This document shows, one piece after another, positions 18,117 through 26,049 of a stretch of 57,150 nt of DNA. The position numbers and the translations under genes are program-made. Where the stretch lies: NCBI GenBank assembly GCA_964518595.1, contig CAZFHA010000025.1:1-57150 (forward strand), given 5' to 3'. The DNA is from CAZFHA01 sp964518595. Its GTDB lineage: Bacteria > Bacillota > Clostridia > Saccharofermentanales > Saccharofermentanaceae. The notes under the pieces are model-generated. The model was not told the DNA's origin. It saw nothing but the letters and a program-made list of their open reading frames with translations, and searched no databases. Positions within the stretch are counted from its first letter, which is position 1, and each line of letters begins with the position of its first letter.

Positions 18117-19172
18117 TTATTTAACCAAGGGTAAACCGTCTTTATGTACCAGTCTTTTGGCTCGGACATTAACCGCAACCGTATTAATAGAGGAGTATTC
18201 CTCCACATACCTTCCTATGAGTTCTTGGGAAACTCGTAAGACATCTTGAGCATTATTGCCATATTCCAAAGCTAAATCTAAACCTAATACTACGCCATAG
18301 ACTTGTTTCTCAGCCCAAAAGCCTACCACACCCGCAACTCCCGGTACCTTCCGTAGAATAATCTTAATCAGATCTAGTAAGGCTTCATCTGAAATTGAGT
18401 AGGAGCCAAGACTAGAGAAGGTGGGTCGGACTACAGTTCGCTCTGTATCTGGGGCAATAGTTTGAACCCCGCGTTCCTTATCAAGTCTGCGCCTTAGCCG
18501 ATTCAAGGGGTCAGAAAAATAGCCGGAAAACTCATGCTTAATTTCCATACTGGGTACCGGAATTGTATGCATTCCCTCCGTAAGCCGGGTATGTCTAGCC
18601 TCCTGAATCTCAGCTTCTGTACTAATATCTTCAATTCGAATTAGCATAGCTGGCTGGTTAAGCCACAAATTATTACAAATTTTTTCTAGCATGGCATGAG
18701 AAGTACCCAAGATCATTAAGGCAGTAGGCAGTCGCTCCGCTAAAGCTCTGCGCATGACTGCTGATCGACTTAAGTCAGCGAATAAAGCTTGTCGAACAGA
18801 TTCCATTTTAGTGGGAGCCTTTTTAGCTGAAGTTCCGGCTACAATTCGACTACCATGAATAAGCAGGCCATCGTCAATGATAAAATGAATTCCATTCTCT
18901 CTAGCAACGCGAATCGCCCGGGTGCTCTTGCCGGTTCCTGAAGGACCCACAAAGGCTATAACCGTTATTTGTGACAGCAGTTCACGCATGGACTTTTCGG
19001 AACTCGCTGCATCAAGACTCTGCCTCTCGCTACGGGTGTGCGTTAGGTTATCTCCAAGGCGTTCAATTCGCCGCAGCGTTCCCATAAGCTCTGGAATAAA
19101 AATGCCTCGTCTTCCAGAGGTATTTTCATGGTTCTTATCTTTAAGATTTTGGCCTTTTACCGGTTCCACCAT
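18117..19172 (-). CDS. P-loop ATPase fused to an Asp23/Gls24-like domain
   Basis: A 351-aa protein. Residues 1-70 are charged and helical. A Walker A motif, GPSGTGKST, lies at 76-84 in an NTPase domain, with conserved-looking blocks IIDDGLLIHGSRIVAGTSAKKAPTK (about 98-122) and MILGTSHAML. The kinase-like part ends near VPSMEIKHEFSGYFSDPL (about 204-221). The C-terminal part, about 255-345 (ISDEALLDLI, PGVAGVVGF, LALEYG, SINTVAVNV), has the pattern of the Asp23/Gls24 envelope-stress family. It starts 33 bp after yebC and is followed closely by the DUF6062 gene. The function is unknown; a nucleotide-dependent regulator or kinase is possible. Confidence 0.7.
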   Translation of the reverse strand: MVEPVKGQNLKDKNHENTSGRRGIFIPELMGTLRRIERLGDNLTHTRSERQSLDAASSEKSMRELLSQITVIAFVGPSGTGKSTRAIRVARENGIHFIIDDGLLIHGSRIVAGTSAKKAPTKMESVRQALFADLSRSAVMRRALAERLPTALMILGTSHAMLEKICNNLWLNQPAMLIRIEDISTEAEIQEARHTRLTEGMHTIPVPSMEIKHEFSGYFSDPLNRLRRRLDKERGVQTIAPDTERTVVRPTFSSLGSYSISDEALLDLIKIILRKVPGVAGVVGFWAEKQVYGVVLGLDLALEYGNNAQDVLRVSQELIGRYVEEYSSINTVAVNVRAKRLVHKDGLPLVK

Positions 19173-19205
19173 GAATACCTCCTTCCTGTAAAGTTTACTA
19201 AGACC

Positions 19206-19931
19206 TTAATTATCCCAGTTATGATAGACTTCTTGAATATCGTCATTTTCATCCATTTTTTCTAACATCTTATCAAGGCGGTCTGCTAAAGTCTCGTCCT
19301 CCAGCTTGGTCCAAGTTAAGGGTACGGGTCCTAAGGAAGCCTCGGCAAATTGATAGCCTTGTTCTACTAGCTGGTCTTTAACCTGATAATACTCTTCTGG
19401 GGCAGTAATAATCTCGTAATAGCCCTCTTCAGCATTGAAATCTTCTGCGCCGGCTTCAAGAGCCGCTAACATAACTGTCTCTTCTTCCGGATATTCCTCT
19501 GAATCAATGAGCAGGCTACCCTTTTCTTGAAATAGAAAAGCTACGCTCCCGGAAACACCCATATTACCGCCATATTTATCAAACAAGTGCCTCACGTCTC
19601 CGGCCGTACGATTTCGGTTATTGGTCAACGTTCTCACCATAATGGCTACACCACCAGGGCCATACCCTTCATAGAGAATTTCTTCGTAATCATCCCCTTC
19701 ACCTGCACCGGCGGCCTTCTTAATCGCACGATTAATGTTATCATTTGGCATATTATTAGACTTAGCTTTAGCCACAACGTCCTTTAGCTTCGAATTATTC
19801 TCAGGATCGGCACCACCTTGCTTAACAGCTACCATAATCTCTTTAGCCATTTTCGTAAAAATTGCTCCCTTGACTGCATCGGTAGCTTCTTTCTTGCGCT
19901 TAATATTATTCCACTTGGAATGTCCTGACAT
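19206..19931 (-). CDS. yebC: YebC/PmpR-family protein
   Basis: A 241-aa member of the YebC/TACO1 family, known as transcriptional regulators and, in more recent work, as factors easing translation of proline-rich stretches. The ATG at 19931 follows AGGAGG and begins the classic MSGHSKWNNIKRKKEATDA. Other signatures are KAKSNNMPNDNINRAIKKAAG, EEILYEGYGPGGVAIMVRTLTNNRNRTAGDVRHLFDKYGGN and a C-terminal LEKMDENDDIQEVYHN. An 8-codon longer reading is rejected. It is the first gene of the operon with the P-loop/Asp23-like, DUF6062 and DsrE-like genes. Confidence 0.95.
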   Translation of the reverse strand: MSGHSKWNNIKRKKEATDAVKGAIFTKMAKEIMVAVKQGGADPENNSKLKDVVAKAKSNNMPNDNINRAIKKAAGAGEGDDYEEILYEGYGPGGVAIMVRTLTNNRNRTAGDVRHLFDKYGGNMGVSGSVAFLFQEKGSLLIDSEEYPEEETVMLAALEAGAEDFNAEEGYYEIITAPEEYYQVKDQLVEQGYQFAEASLGPVPLTWTKLEDETLADRLDKMLEKMDENDDIQEVYHNWDN

Positions 19932-20112
19932 CTGAACCTCCTCTAGTAAAAACACTTGCTATTTCTATCTAATTATAGTACCGGATAGCATAAAAAGAAA
20001 GTCAAGTTCTGCCCCACTGGATAACTTCGGTATTTTAGAAGATTTATAAAAACTTGGATTTGCCTTAGCCCTATAAAGTCAGTAAAATGGGTAAACCAAC
20101 GTAAAAATTAAA

Positions 20113-20165
20113 TTGTGAACTAAATTACATATTTGTATTGATTTAATTCACAAAAATGTTATAAT
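20113..20165 (+). promoter_or_regulatory. Prepilin-gene promoter overlapped by inverted repeat
   Basis: The promoter is TTGATT (20138-20143), a 16-bp spacer and TATAAT (20160-20165). TTGTGAACTAAAT (20113-20125) is the near-perfect inverse (12 of 13) of ATTTAATTCACAA (20141-20153), so one arm covers the -35/spacer and the other lies just upstream. The geometry suggests an operator. The half-site TTGTGAA resembles Rex/CRP-type half-sites, but the 15-bp gap between arms is not the classical arrangement. Confidence 0.6.
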
Positions 20166-20212
20166 ATAGACACACAACAAAAACAGCAAATTATTGACAG
20201 GAGGAAAAGATT

Positions 20213-20419
20213 ATGAAAAGCAGACATAGTAACAAAAAGGGCTTTACATTGATTGAGATGATTTTAGTTGTTGCCATTATCATTATTCTATCCACCGTGC
20301 TCTTCTTCTCTGTAAGTAACTACTTAACTAAAGCTCGGACCATCGAAGCCAGCTTTTCCAGCAGAAACGAGATTATGGAGTCAGTCAGTAGTGCCGCTGC
20401 CGAAGCTATAGGTAGTTAA
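20213..20419 (+). CDS. Orphan short type IV prepilin-like protein
   Basis: A 68-aa protein with a textbook class III signal: basic leader MKSRHSNKKG, then FTLIE with Glu at mature position 5, then a hydrophobic helix (MILVVAIIIILSTVLFFSV). The mature part is only 58 residues, so it is a helix with a short tail and no globular pilin head. AGGAGGAAAAGATT gives an excellent ribosome binding site. No pilus ATPase, platform protein or prepilin peptidase is nearby. It may be a minor pseudopilin or a degenerate remnant. The gene is monocistronic, with its own promoter and terminator. Confidence 0.8.
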   Translation: MKSRHSNKKGFTLIEMILVVAIIIILSTVLFFSVSNYLTKARTIEASFSSRNEIMESVSSAAAEAIGS

Positions 20420-20470
20420 TAGTAGTGGATATGACCAAGATAATCTTTTCCGTCCTTTAGTTATAATAAG

Positions 20471-20526
20471 TTGCCGTTATTTTCCGAAAATAATTTATAC
20501 GGAAAATGGCGGCAATTATTTTTTAC
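20471..20526 (+). terminator. Terminator after prepilin gene
   Basis: TTGCCGTTATTTTCCG (20471-20486) pairs with CGGAAAATGGCGGCAA (20500-20515), one mismatch region allowed, followed by TTATTTTTT. Confidence 0.85.
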
Positions 20527-20588
20527 CAATACATTAACCTCATATGTTGTTATACTTAAGATAAAGTTAAAATCCAGGGGGATCTGTT

Positions 20589-21752
20589 ATGGAAAAATAT
20601 GCTTTAGCTTTGGCCGGTGGTGGCGCTAAGGGAATTTACCAAATTGGTGCTTGGAAGGCATTAAAAGAATTGGATATTGTCTATGAGGCTGTAGCCGGAA
20701 CTTCTATCGGCGCCATTAATGGGGCTTTCATGGCCGAAGATAACATTGAAAAAGCTACAGAGATGTGGATGAATTTAGAAATGGATCAGTGTATTCGATT
20801 ACCTGAAGAAACCGAATTGTCCTCGGACAACCTTATGGAACGAAAGCATGCTGGTATTATTCTGAGAGAACTGCTAGCCCATGGCGGCATTGATCAATCC
20901 CCCTTCTACGAGCTATTAAGCAAATATATTGACCCAAAGGCAGTTTATGACTCTTCCATTGATTACGGTCTTTGTACCTATTCCTTGACCACAGGTAGTA
21001 CGGTTAAACTTTGGCGCAAGGATATCCCCCCTCAACAATTTTTCTCCTATCTATTAGCCAGCTCAGCTTTCCCAGGTTTAAGGCAAGTAAAGCTAGACAA
21101 CCAGCTTTATGTAGATGGAGGACTGGGGGATAATCTGCCCTTTGATATGCTTCGCAGCCGGGGGCTGCGTAACATAATTGCCATTGATATGCGCACCCCC
21201 AAAAATCGAAAAGTCCAGACAGACCGCTTACGAATCACTCATATCTGTAATAGTCTTGACCTTGGAGCTGTGTTAGATTTGACACCTTGCCTTTTGCTGC
21301 GCAATTATAATCTGGGTTATTTAGATACAAAAAAAGCTTTTGGCTTCTTTGATGGGCTCCACTACTACCTTCCTGTCGAAGATTATCAAAAACTTTTGAA
21401 ATTTTGGGGAACGGAAGCACTTACCGGATTTGAACAAGCCGCCCTCATATATGACATGCCCCGAGATGAGGTTTATAGAGCTGAAGAATTTTTAGATAAT
21501 CTGAAAGTTTACCGCCAAAAGGCCAATGACAGGTATCTGGCGGAGCGCCAGAAGTTAAATGCCGAAGGCATTATAACTGCAGTTAAAAGTGGAAGCCTAT
21601 TACGGCTGAAAAAAATGCCTTCCGCCATGAGGCTACAGTTACTGTTGGAGCTTATGACAGAATTCAAGCAAAATGGCAGTAGACTGTCCATTCCTTTAAC
21701 CCTTTTCAAGGATGTAGATGCAGCAGCCGAAAGTCTGATGAAACTAATCTAG
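20589..21752 (+). CDS. Patatin-like phospholipase
   Basis: A 387-aa cytoplasmic-looking lipid acyl hydrolase. The N-terminal ALAGGGAKGIYQIG forms the oxyanion glycine loop, GTSIG (Ser39) is the nucleophile elbow and VDGG with Asp176 completes the Ser-Asp dyad. The domain ends near residue 220. About 160 residues of helical C-terminal extension follow, containing FDGLHYYLP and RLKKMPSAMRLQLLLELM, with no domain I can name. The substrate is unknown, and members act on membrane phospholipids. The GGGG ribosome binding site is 5-6 nt from the ATG. It converges on the exonuclease gene with a 9-bp gap. Confidence 0.9.
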   Translation: MEKYALALAGGGAKGIYQIGAWKALKELDIVYEAVAGTSIGAINGAFMAEDNIEKATEMWMNLEMDQCIRLPEETELSSDNLMERKHAGIILRELLAHGGIDQSPFYELLSKYIDPKAVYDSSIDYGLCTYSLTTGSTVKLWRKDIPPQQFFSYLLASSAFPGLRQVKLDNQLYVDGGLGDNLPFDMLRSRGLRNIIAIDMRTPKNRKVQTDRLRITHICNSLDLGAVLDLTPCLLLRNYNLGYLDTKKAFGFFDGLHYYLPVEDYQKLLKFWGTEALTGFEQAALIYDMPRDEVYRAEEFLDNLKVYRQKANDRYLAERQKLNAEGIITAVKSGSLLRLKKMPSAMRLQLLLELMTEFKQNGSRLSIPLTLFKDVDAAAESLMKLI

Positions 21753-21761
21753 TAGCAAGAG

Positions 21762-22847
21762 TTAGGCCTCAGCTTCCATTTCAATATCGGAAACAGCCTC
21801 CAAAGGTGGAACATAGGGTTTACCCTTACTGCCATAAATCTGATACTCTTCCAATTTTTCTCGTATCCCTCTGGCCGCTGCTGGATTGGTTAAGCGATAG
21901 GAAACCCCACCATAAAACTTCCCGTCCGGTGTCTTCTTCATTCTAATTCTTCCAGCAATCAGGTAGTGATCCTCACACTGCCATAGAGAAAAAGCTGATT
22001 TTTTAAGTCGAAACCAAGGAATTTGTTTGACGAGTGCCTTTTGGCAAGCCGGACAAATAGCAGTGTCTTTAGGAAAGTCAGCAAAACATTTTTCCCAGCT
22101 AGTATAGAGGCTGGTTTGGAAATTATGCTCCCCATGCAAGTCCGGGTTCTGAAGATAGGGGGTTAACTGAATTCTGTGGAGGTCGCCCCCTAAAGCTATT
22201 TCCCTCTGACCTTCGGTCGAGGATTCTGAAGGCCTTTGACTGTCATCTAAGATCTGGAATATTCTTCTTAAAACCTTAGCCGTATATTCAGCATCTTTGT
22301 GTGCCTTGTGAAAATCTTCTTCTTTAGCGATTCCTAAAAAATCCACCGCATACTCCACGCTGCGCTGCTTAAAGTTGCCTTCCGCAACTCGAGAGAAAAG
22401 AGGCTGGGCATCCAAGAAGAGGGTGTCCAACACTGCCGATTTTCCGTGGAAACGTAAGTTAGCCTTGAGTATAGAAAGATCGGAGTTCCCCCAGCCACAA
22501 AAAATATAGTCTTCCCCACACCACGCAAGAAAAGCTTGATAGGCCGCAGCAAAGGAGACGCCAAAGCGTAAATCTTCCGAAATCTTATTAGTCACCCGCG
22601 AAACATTCTTATTCATAACCTTGTAGCAAACCGGCCGTACCATCATGTGAAAAGGTTCTGACAGAATATATCCTGCTGGCGACAGGGTTAGCTTTACTGC
22701 CCCAATCTCAATAATTTCACCGGGAAGCTCTTTAGGATCGACTTTGGTTCGTATCCAGGGAATAGGTTGATTCCATTCCAAGTCAATAACAACATATGAC
22801 CTCGAAGGATGGTCAATCCCTGTATAATTATATTCTAATTTATTCAT
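21762..22847 (-). CDS. DEDDh-type 3'-5' exonuclease
   Basis: A 361-aa protein. The N-terminal RNase T/DnaQ-like exonuclease domain shows VIDLEWNQ (Asp22, Glu24), GEIIEIGAVKL, then FCGWGNSDLSILKANL with the third Asp, and HKAHKDAEYTAKVL with the final His and Asp. This resembles KapD/inhibitor-type exonucleases of Firmicutes. From about residue 235 a C-terminal part follows with ICPACQKAL and a later WQCEDH, possibly a small zinc ribbon, then a basic-aromatic segment. The substrate (RNA or DNA ends) is unknown. It follows the YfhO gene by 68 bp and may be cotranscribed. Confidence 0.85.
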   Translation of the reverse strand: MNKLEYNYTGIDHPSRSYVVIDLEWNQPIPWIRTKVDPKELPGEIIEIGAVKLTLSPAGYILSEPFHMMVRPVCYKVMNKNVSRVTNKISEDLRFGVSFAAAYQAFLAWCGEDYIFCGWGNSDLSILKANLRFHGKSAVLDTLFLDAQPLFSRVAEGNFKQRSVEYAVDFLGIAKEEDFHKAHKDAEYTAKVLRRIFQILDDSQRPSESSTEGQREIALGGDLHRIQLTPYLQNPDLHGEHNFQTSLYTSWEKCFADFPKDTAICPACQKALVKQIPWFRLKKSAFSLWQCEDHYLIAGRIRMKKTPDGKFYGGVSYRLTNPAAARGIREKLEEYQIYGSKGKPYVPPLEAVSDIEMEAEA

Positions 22848-22915
22848 GTAATCTTATCCTCAAATCCTACGCTTTCCACCATGACTTCTATTTTACCTAT
22901 AAAAAGCAGCAACGG

Positions 22916-25774
22916 TCAATCGGTAGCTTTTGAGCCTACATCCGTCTCATCCTTAGTCAGGTGCTCATCCTCTACGACTTTAGCATCAGAAATGGTAGTT
23001 TTAGCCGTGGTCTCCGCCTGCTCGGGCATATCCTCTTGAGGAGGCGGAAAATGCTCTGTCGCACTTAGCCCGGATGGATGCTTTGGTCTTTTCATTACCT
23101 TGGGCAAGGCTATAACAGCAGAAAGAGCAAGCAGACATCCCAAAGAGATCCATAATCCCAGACGAATACCTTCAGGCCTATACTCTAAATGTATCTCATG
23201 GTTTCCTTGCTTTACTTCTATACCCATAAAGGCTTTGTCAATATTCTTTAGCTCCACCTCTTTACCATCCAAAGTTGCACTCCAACCAGTATCATAGGGT
23301 ATGGTTAAGAAAAGAAGTCCATCTCGGTTGGCATCAACAGTGCCATCCAGGTGGGTCGAGCTATAGTCTGTAATCTTCAAAGAAGACATGGATAAAGTAT
23401 CGATCATCTGCCTATAGGTTGTTTCATCAATGTAATAGCTTATAACCGTTATTTTTTCAGAGCTTAGTTTGCTCCAATTTAGGGTGATTCTCTGGTCTTT
23501 ATCCGGACTATATGTTCCCAGATCAATAATCTGCTCTGTTCGCGTTTCCTGAGAAGAAGAGCTACCCACGGCACTTTCCTGACTCATATTTGTGGTTTCT
23601 GAGCGAGTAGCGCCTTCCAAAAGCGTATTATCCTCTACTATGGTACCTAAGTCAGCCGTGTTGAAAGTTACTTTAGGCGCTTCCTTAGACTGCACATACA
23701 AAAACATATGTGACCCAGCCAGACCATTTTGGGGTTCCAGCGTCAAGCTGGCAGACTTCTCTTTCTCTGTCACAGTAAATTGATAACCATTATCGGAATT
23801 TCCACCGGCAGCAACCAGATTCTGCCCTTCTTTCATCTGCAGCTCTTGGGGTTGATAGACATAGGGCAACTCCATAGCTCCAATGAATTCATTGGTAGTA
23901 ATGAAGGGATTATTTTTCTTTTGGGCTTGGTAGTTCAAAATACTCTGAGGCACAACATAGCCAAGAGACAGGGAGTCCTCATTTCTGGCAATGCGTAGAG
24001 GATCTTTGTCTTCCAATTCATTGAATCCCGTAGGCACTGGAGCATCACCATTTACATCAATAAAGTAACGAATACCCAAAAGACTGGCCGTAACCTTAGT
24101 TAGCCCATAGTTTCTGACTCCGTTAATGCCGTTGTTATGAAAACCCAAGCTCTTCATAAAGACAACAAAACTCTCGCTGGCGGTAGAGGAGAATACCGAC
24201 ATCCCTTTTACATGGTATAGTGCTGTCTCATTACTAATAAACGCTGGATACATTTCAGCGCGAATGAAACCGTCACTTTCACCACTGGCCTCGCGTTCCG
24301 AAATAAAAGCACTCACCTCACTGTGCTTTTTCCCGAAAAATTCCCAACCAGTAAAACTTTCGTTCATAGCCACCATACCAACCCCTGCCTGAACCGCAAC
24401 GACCAGCTCCACAGCTATAATTCCAGCCAAAAAGCGCTGTTGTATCAGCGGTGTTGCCCCCATCCGTGCCACAAGTCGCAAGGCAATTATATACAGCAAA
24501 ATGAAGGCTCCACTGAGAAAAATTGCTAAAGTTTTCTCGGTGCCTTCACCAATTTTTTCATAGAGAATGATATACAAAATAACTAAGGAAGCTACAAGAC
24601 CGATTTCTAAAGGGGAAAAAGCCTTAAGATTCCTAAGTACTTTATAGGCCATAATTAACACAATAAAGGACATAATAAAGGCCTGACGGTAAGGGATTTG
24701 ATTTGGGAAGTGAAAACCATGCCAGATAAAATTCAACAGCCGATTCGCAAAACTAAAATACATGATTAAGAAAAGTAACCCATAGGCAATCTTTTCTCGC
24801 AATTTAATCTTTGTGCAGAGAAAGAATAAGGGAATCAGCAGAAGAATAATGACGCCGGAATAGACATTAGCCATCCCGTCTCGAATATTGGGTTTGCTTG
24901 CCAGAAAGAACCGCGAAAAAAAGTCAAACATGTCATGGGTCAAAGACATATCTTTAGGAAAAGAATCGCCGGTAGCTGACGCATTCTGTAAGGAAATCCA
25001 AGTAGGATAAACCAGAATAGCCGCCATCCCGGCTGACAGCGCCGAATAAAGACCGAAGCGCCAAAAGCTGGACCAAAAACTCTGCCAAGTAGGCCGCTTA
25101 TAAATGGTAAAATAGCAGACCGGCGCGTATAACACCAAAAACAAACAGACGAAATAGGCGGCGTAGTAATTGGACCAAACACAAAGAAAAAGACTAATGC
25201 AGTAAAGTAGTGGTTTTCGGTCAATGAGCAAACGCCTTAAACCTAAGATTATCAGTGGTAAAAGTAGTACAGCATCAGCCCACATAATATTCCAAAAATA
25301 AGCCAAACTCCAACCACAAAGAGCATACATCGCTCCAAATAGGCTAAGGAAAATATCCTCTCTCTTCTGATCTAAATCACGAAGTAACATGGCAAAAAAG
25401 AGACCCGATAACCCAATGCGTAGGCAAGCTAAAAAAGCAATACCGTCAGACAAAAACCGCTGAGGAACCGGTAATAGTAGAAGATTAAGTGGACTTGCAG
25501 AGTAATTGGCAAAAATGGCCCAAAAGTTTGTGCCTAAGCCAATGTTCCACGAGAAAAACAAACTATCAAAGTGCAGAAGCTTATATCTGAGCTCAGCCAG
25601 AAAGGGCGCATATTGGTGATACAAATCTACGGTCAGAATCATTCTAGTACCGAAAGGATGAACTCGTTGTACAACAAAGGCCAATAACATAAGAAAGAAA
25701 GGGATCGCAAAAGCTAAAGCTAAGAAAAAATTAGGTTTAAAACCAAAAGGGCGTCGTAAGTTTCTGCCAAACAT
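22916..25774 (-). CDS. YfhO-family polytopic membrane protein
   Basis: A 952-aa membrane protein: roughly 12-13 helices in residues 1-470, a large extracytoplasmic domain (about 480-855), one more helix (GLWISLGCLLALSAVIALP) and an acidic cytoplasmic tail. YfhO proteins are GT-C-like enzymes implicated in glycosylating teichoic acids in Bacillus and Listeria. Supporting segments are DLYHQYAPFLAELRYKLL (a GT-C type Asp in the first loop), WNIGLGTNFWA, and near the end FLTIPYDTGWSATLDGKEVELKNID plus FMGIEVKQGNHEIHLEYRPEGIRLG, the classic YfhO C-terminal block. GAGGT precedes the ATG. Confidence 0.9.
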   Translation of the reverse strand: MFGRNLRRPFGFKPNFFLALAFAIPFFLMLLAFVVQRVHPFGTRMILTVDLYHQYAPFLAELRYKLLHFDSLFFSWNIGLGTNFWAIFANYSASPLNLLLLPVPQRFLSDGIAFLACLRIGLSGLFFAMLLRDLDQKREDIFLSLFGAMYALCGWSLAYFWNIMWADAVLLLPLIILGLRRLLIDRKPLLYCISLFLCVWSNYYAAYFVCLFLVLYAPVCYFTIYKRPTWQSFWSSFWRFGLYSALSAGMAAILVYPTWISLQNASATGDSFPKDMSLTHDMFDFFSRFFLASKPNIRDGMANVYSGVIILLLIPLFFLCTKIKLREKIAYGLLFLIMYFSFANRLLNFIWHGFHFPNQIPYRQAFIMSFIVLIMAYKVLRNLKAFSPLEIGLVASLVILYIILYEKIGEGTEKTLAIFLSGAFILLYIIALRLVARMGATPLIQQRFLAGIIAVELVVAVQAGVGMVAMNESFTGWEFFGKKHSEVSAFISEREASGESDGFIRAEMYPAFISNETALYHVKGMSVFSSTASESFVVFMKSLGFHNNGINGVRNYGLTKVTASLLGIRYFIDVNGDAPVPTGFNELEDKDPLRIARNEDSLSLGYVVPQSILNYQAQKKNNPFITTNEFIGAMELPYVYQPQELQMKEGQNLVAAGGNSDNGYQFTVTEKEKSASLTLEPQNGLAGSHMFLYVQSKEAPKVTFNTADLGTIVEDNTLLEGATRSETTNMSQESAVGSSSSQETRTEQIIDLGTYSPDKDQRITLNWSKLSSEKITVISYYIDETTYRQMIDTLSMSSLKITDYSSTHLDGTVDANRDGLLFLTIPYDTGWSATLDGKEVELKNIDKAFMGIEVKQGNHEIHLEYRPEGIRLGLWISLGCLLALSAVIALPKVMKRPKHPSGLSATEHFPPPQEDMPEQAETTAKTTISDAKVVEDEHLTKDETDVGSKATD

Positions 25775-25953
25775 GTGATTACCTCTTTGCTATAAGTAAG
25801 AAAAAGCCGTCTCCGAATTTCTCCAAATCGGATAACATCGCTATTCTTTTGATATTTTATCATAAATTGCTACGCTACAGGAATTCTCCTTTAGTAGAAA
25901 CTCCCAACAATACACCAATGTAGGTAGACTTATTTTTTTGTAACAAGAAAGAA

Positions 25954-26006
25954 ACACAATATCTTGTGTTTACCTATTGCATCAACCACAAGATAGGGGT
26001 TAATAT
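25954..26006 (+). promoter_or_regulatory. NrdR box pair and nrdD promoter
   Basis: Box 1, ACACAATATCTTGTGT (25954-25969), matches the NrdR operator consensus at essentially every position. A degenerate second box (25986-26001, about 10 of 16) starts 32 bp downstream, the usual helical spacing of tandem NrdR boxes. A candidate promoter, TTGCAT (25977-25982), 18 bp, TAATAT (26001-26006), overlaps box 2. NrdR-ATP/dATP would repress here. Confidence 0.75.
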
Positions 26007-26049
26007 AAATGCGAAGAAATTGTGTTTGTGTGACAACAGGAGGACGAAA

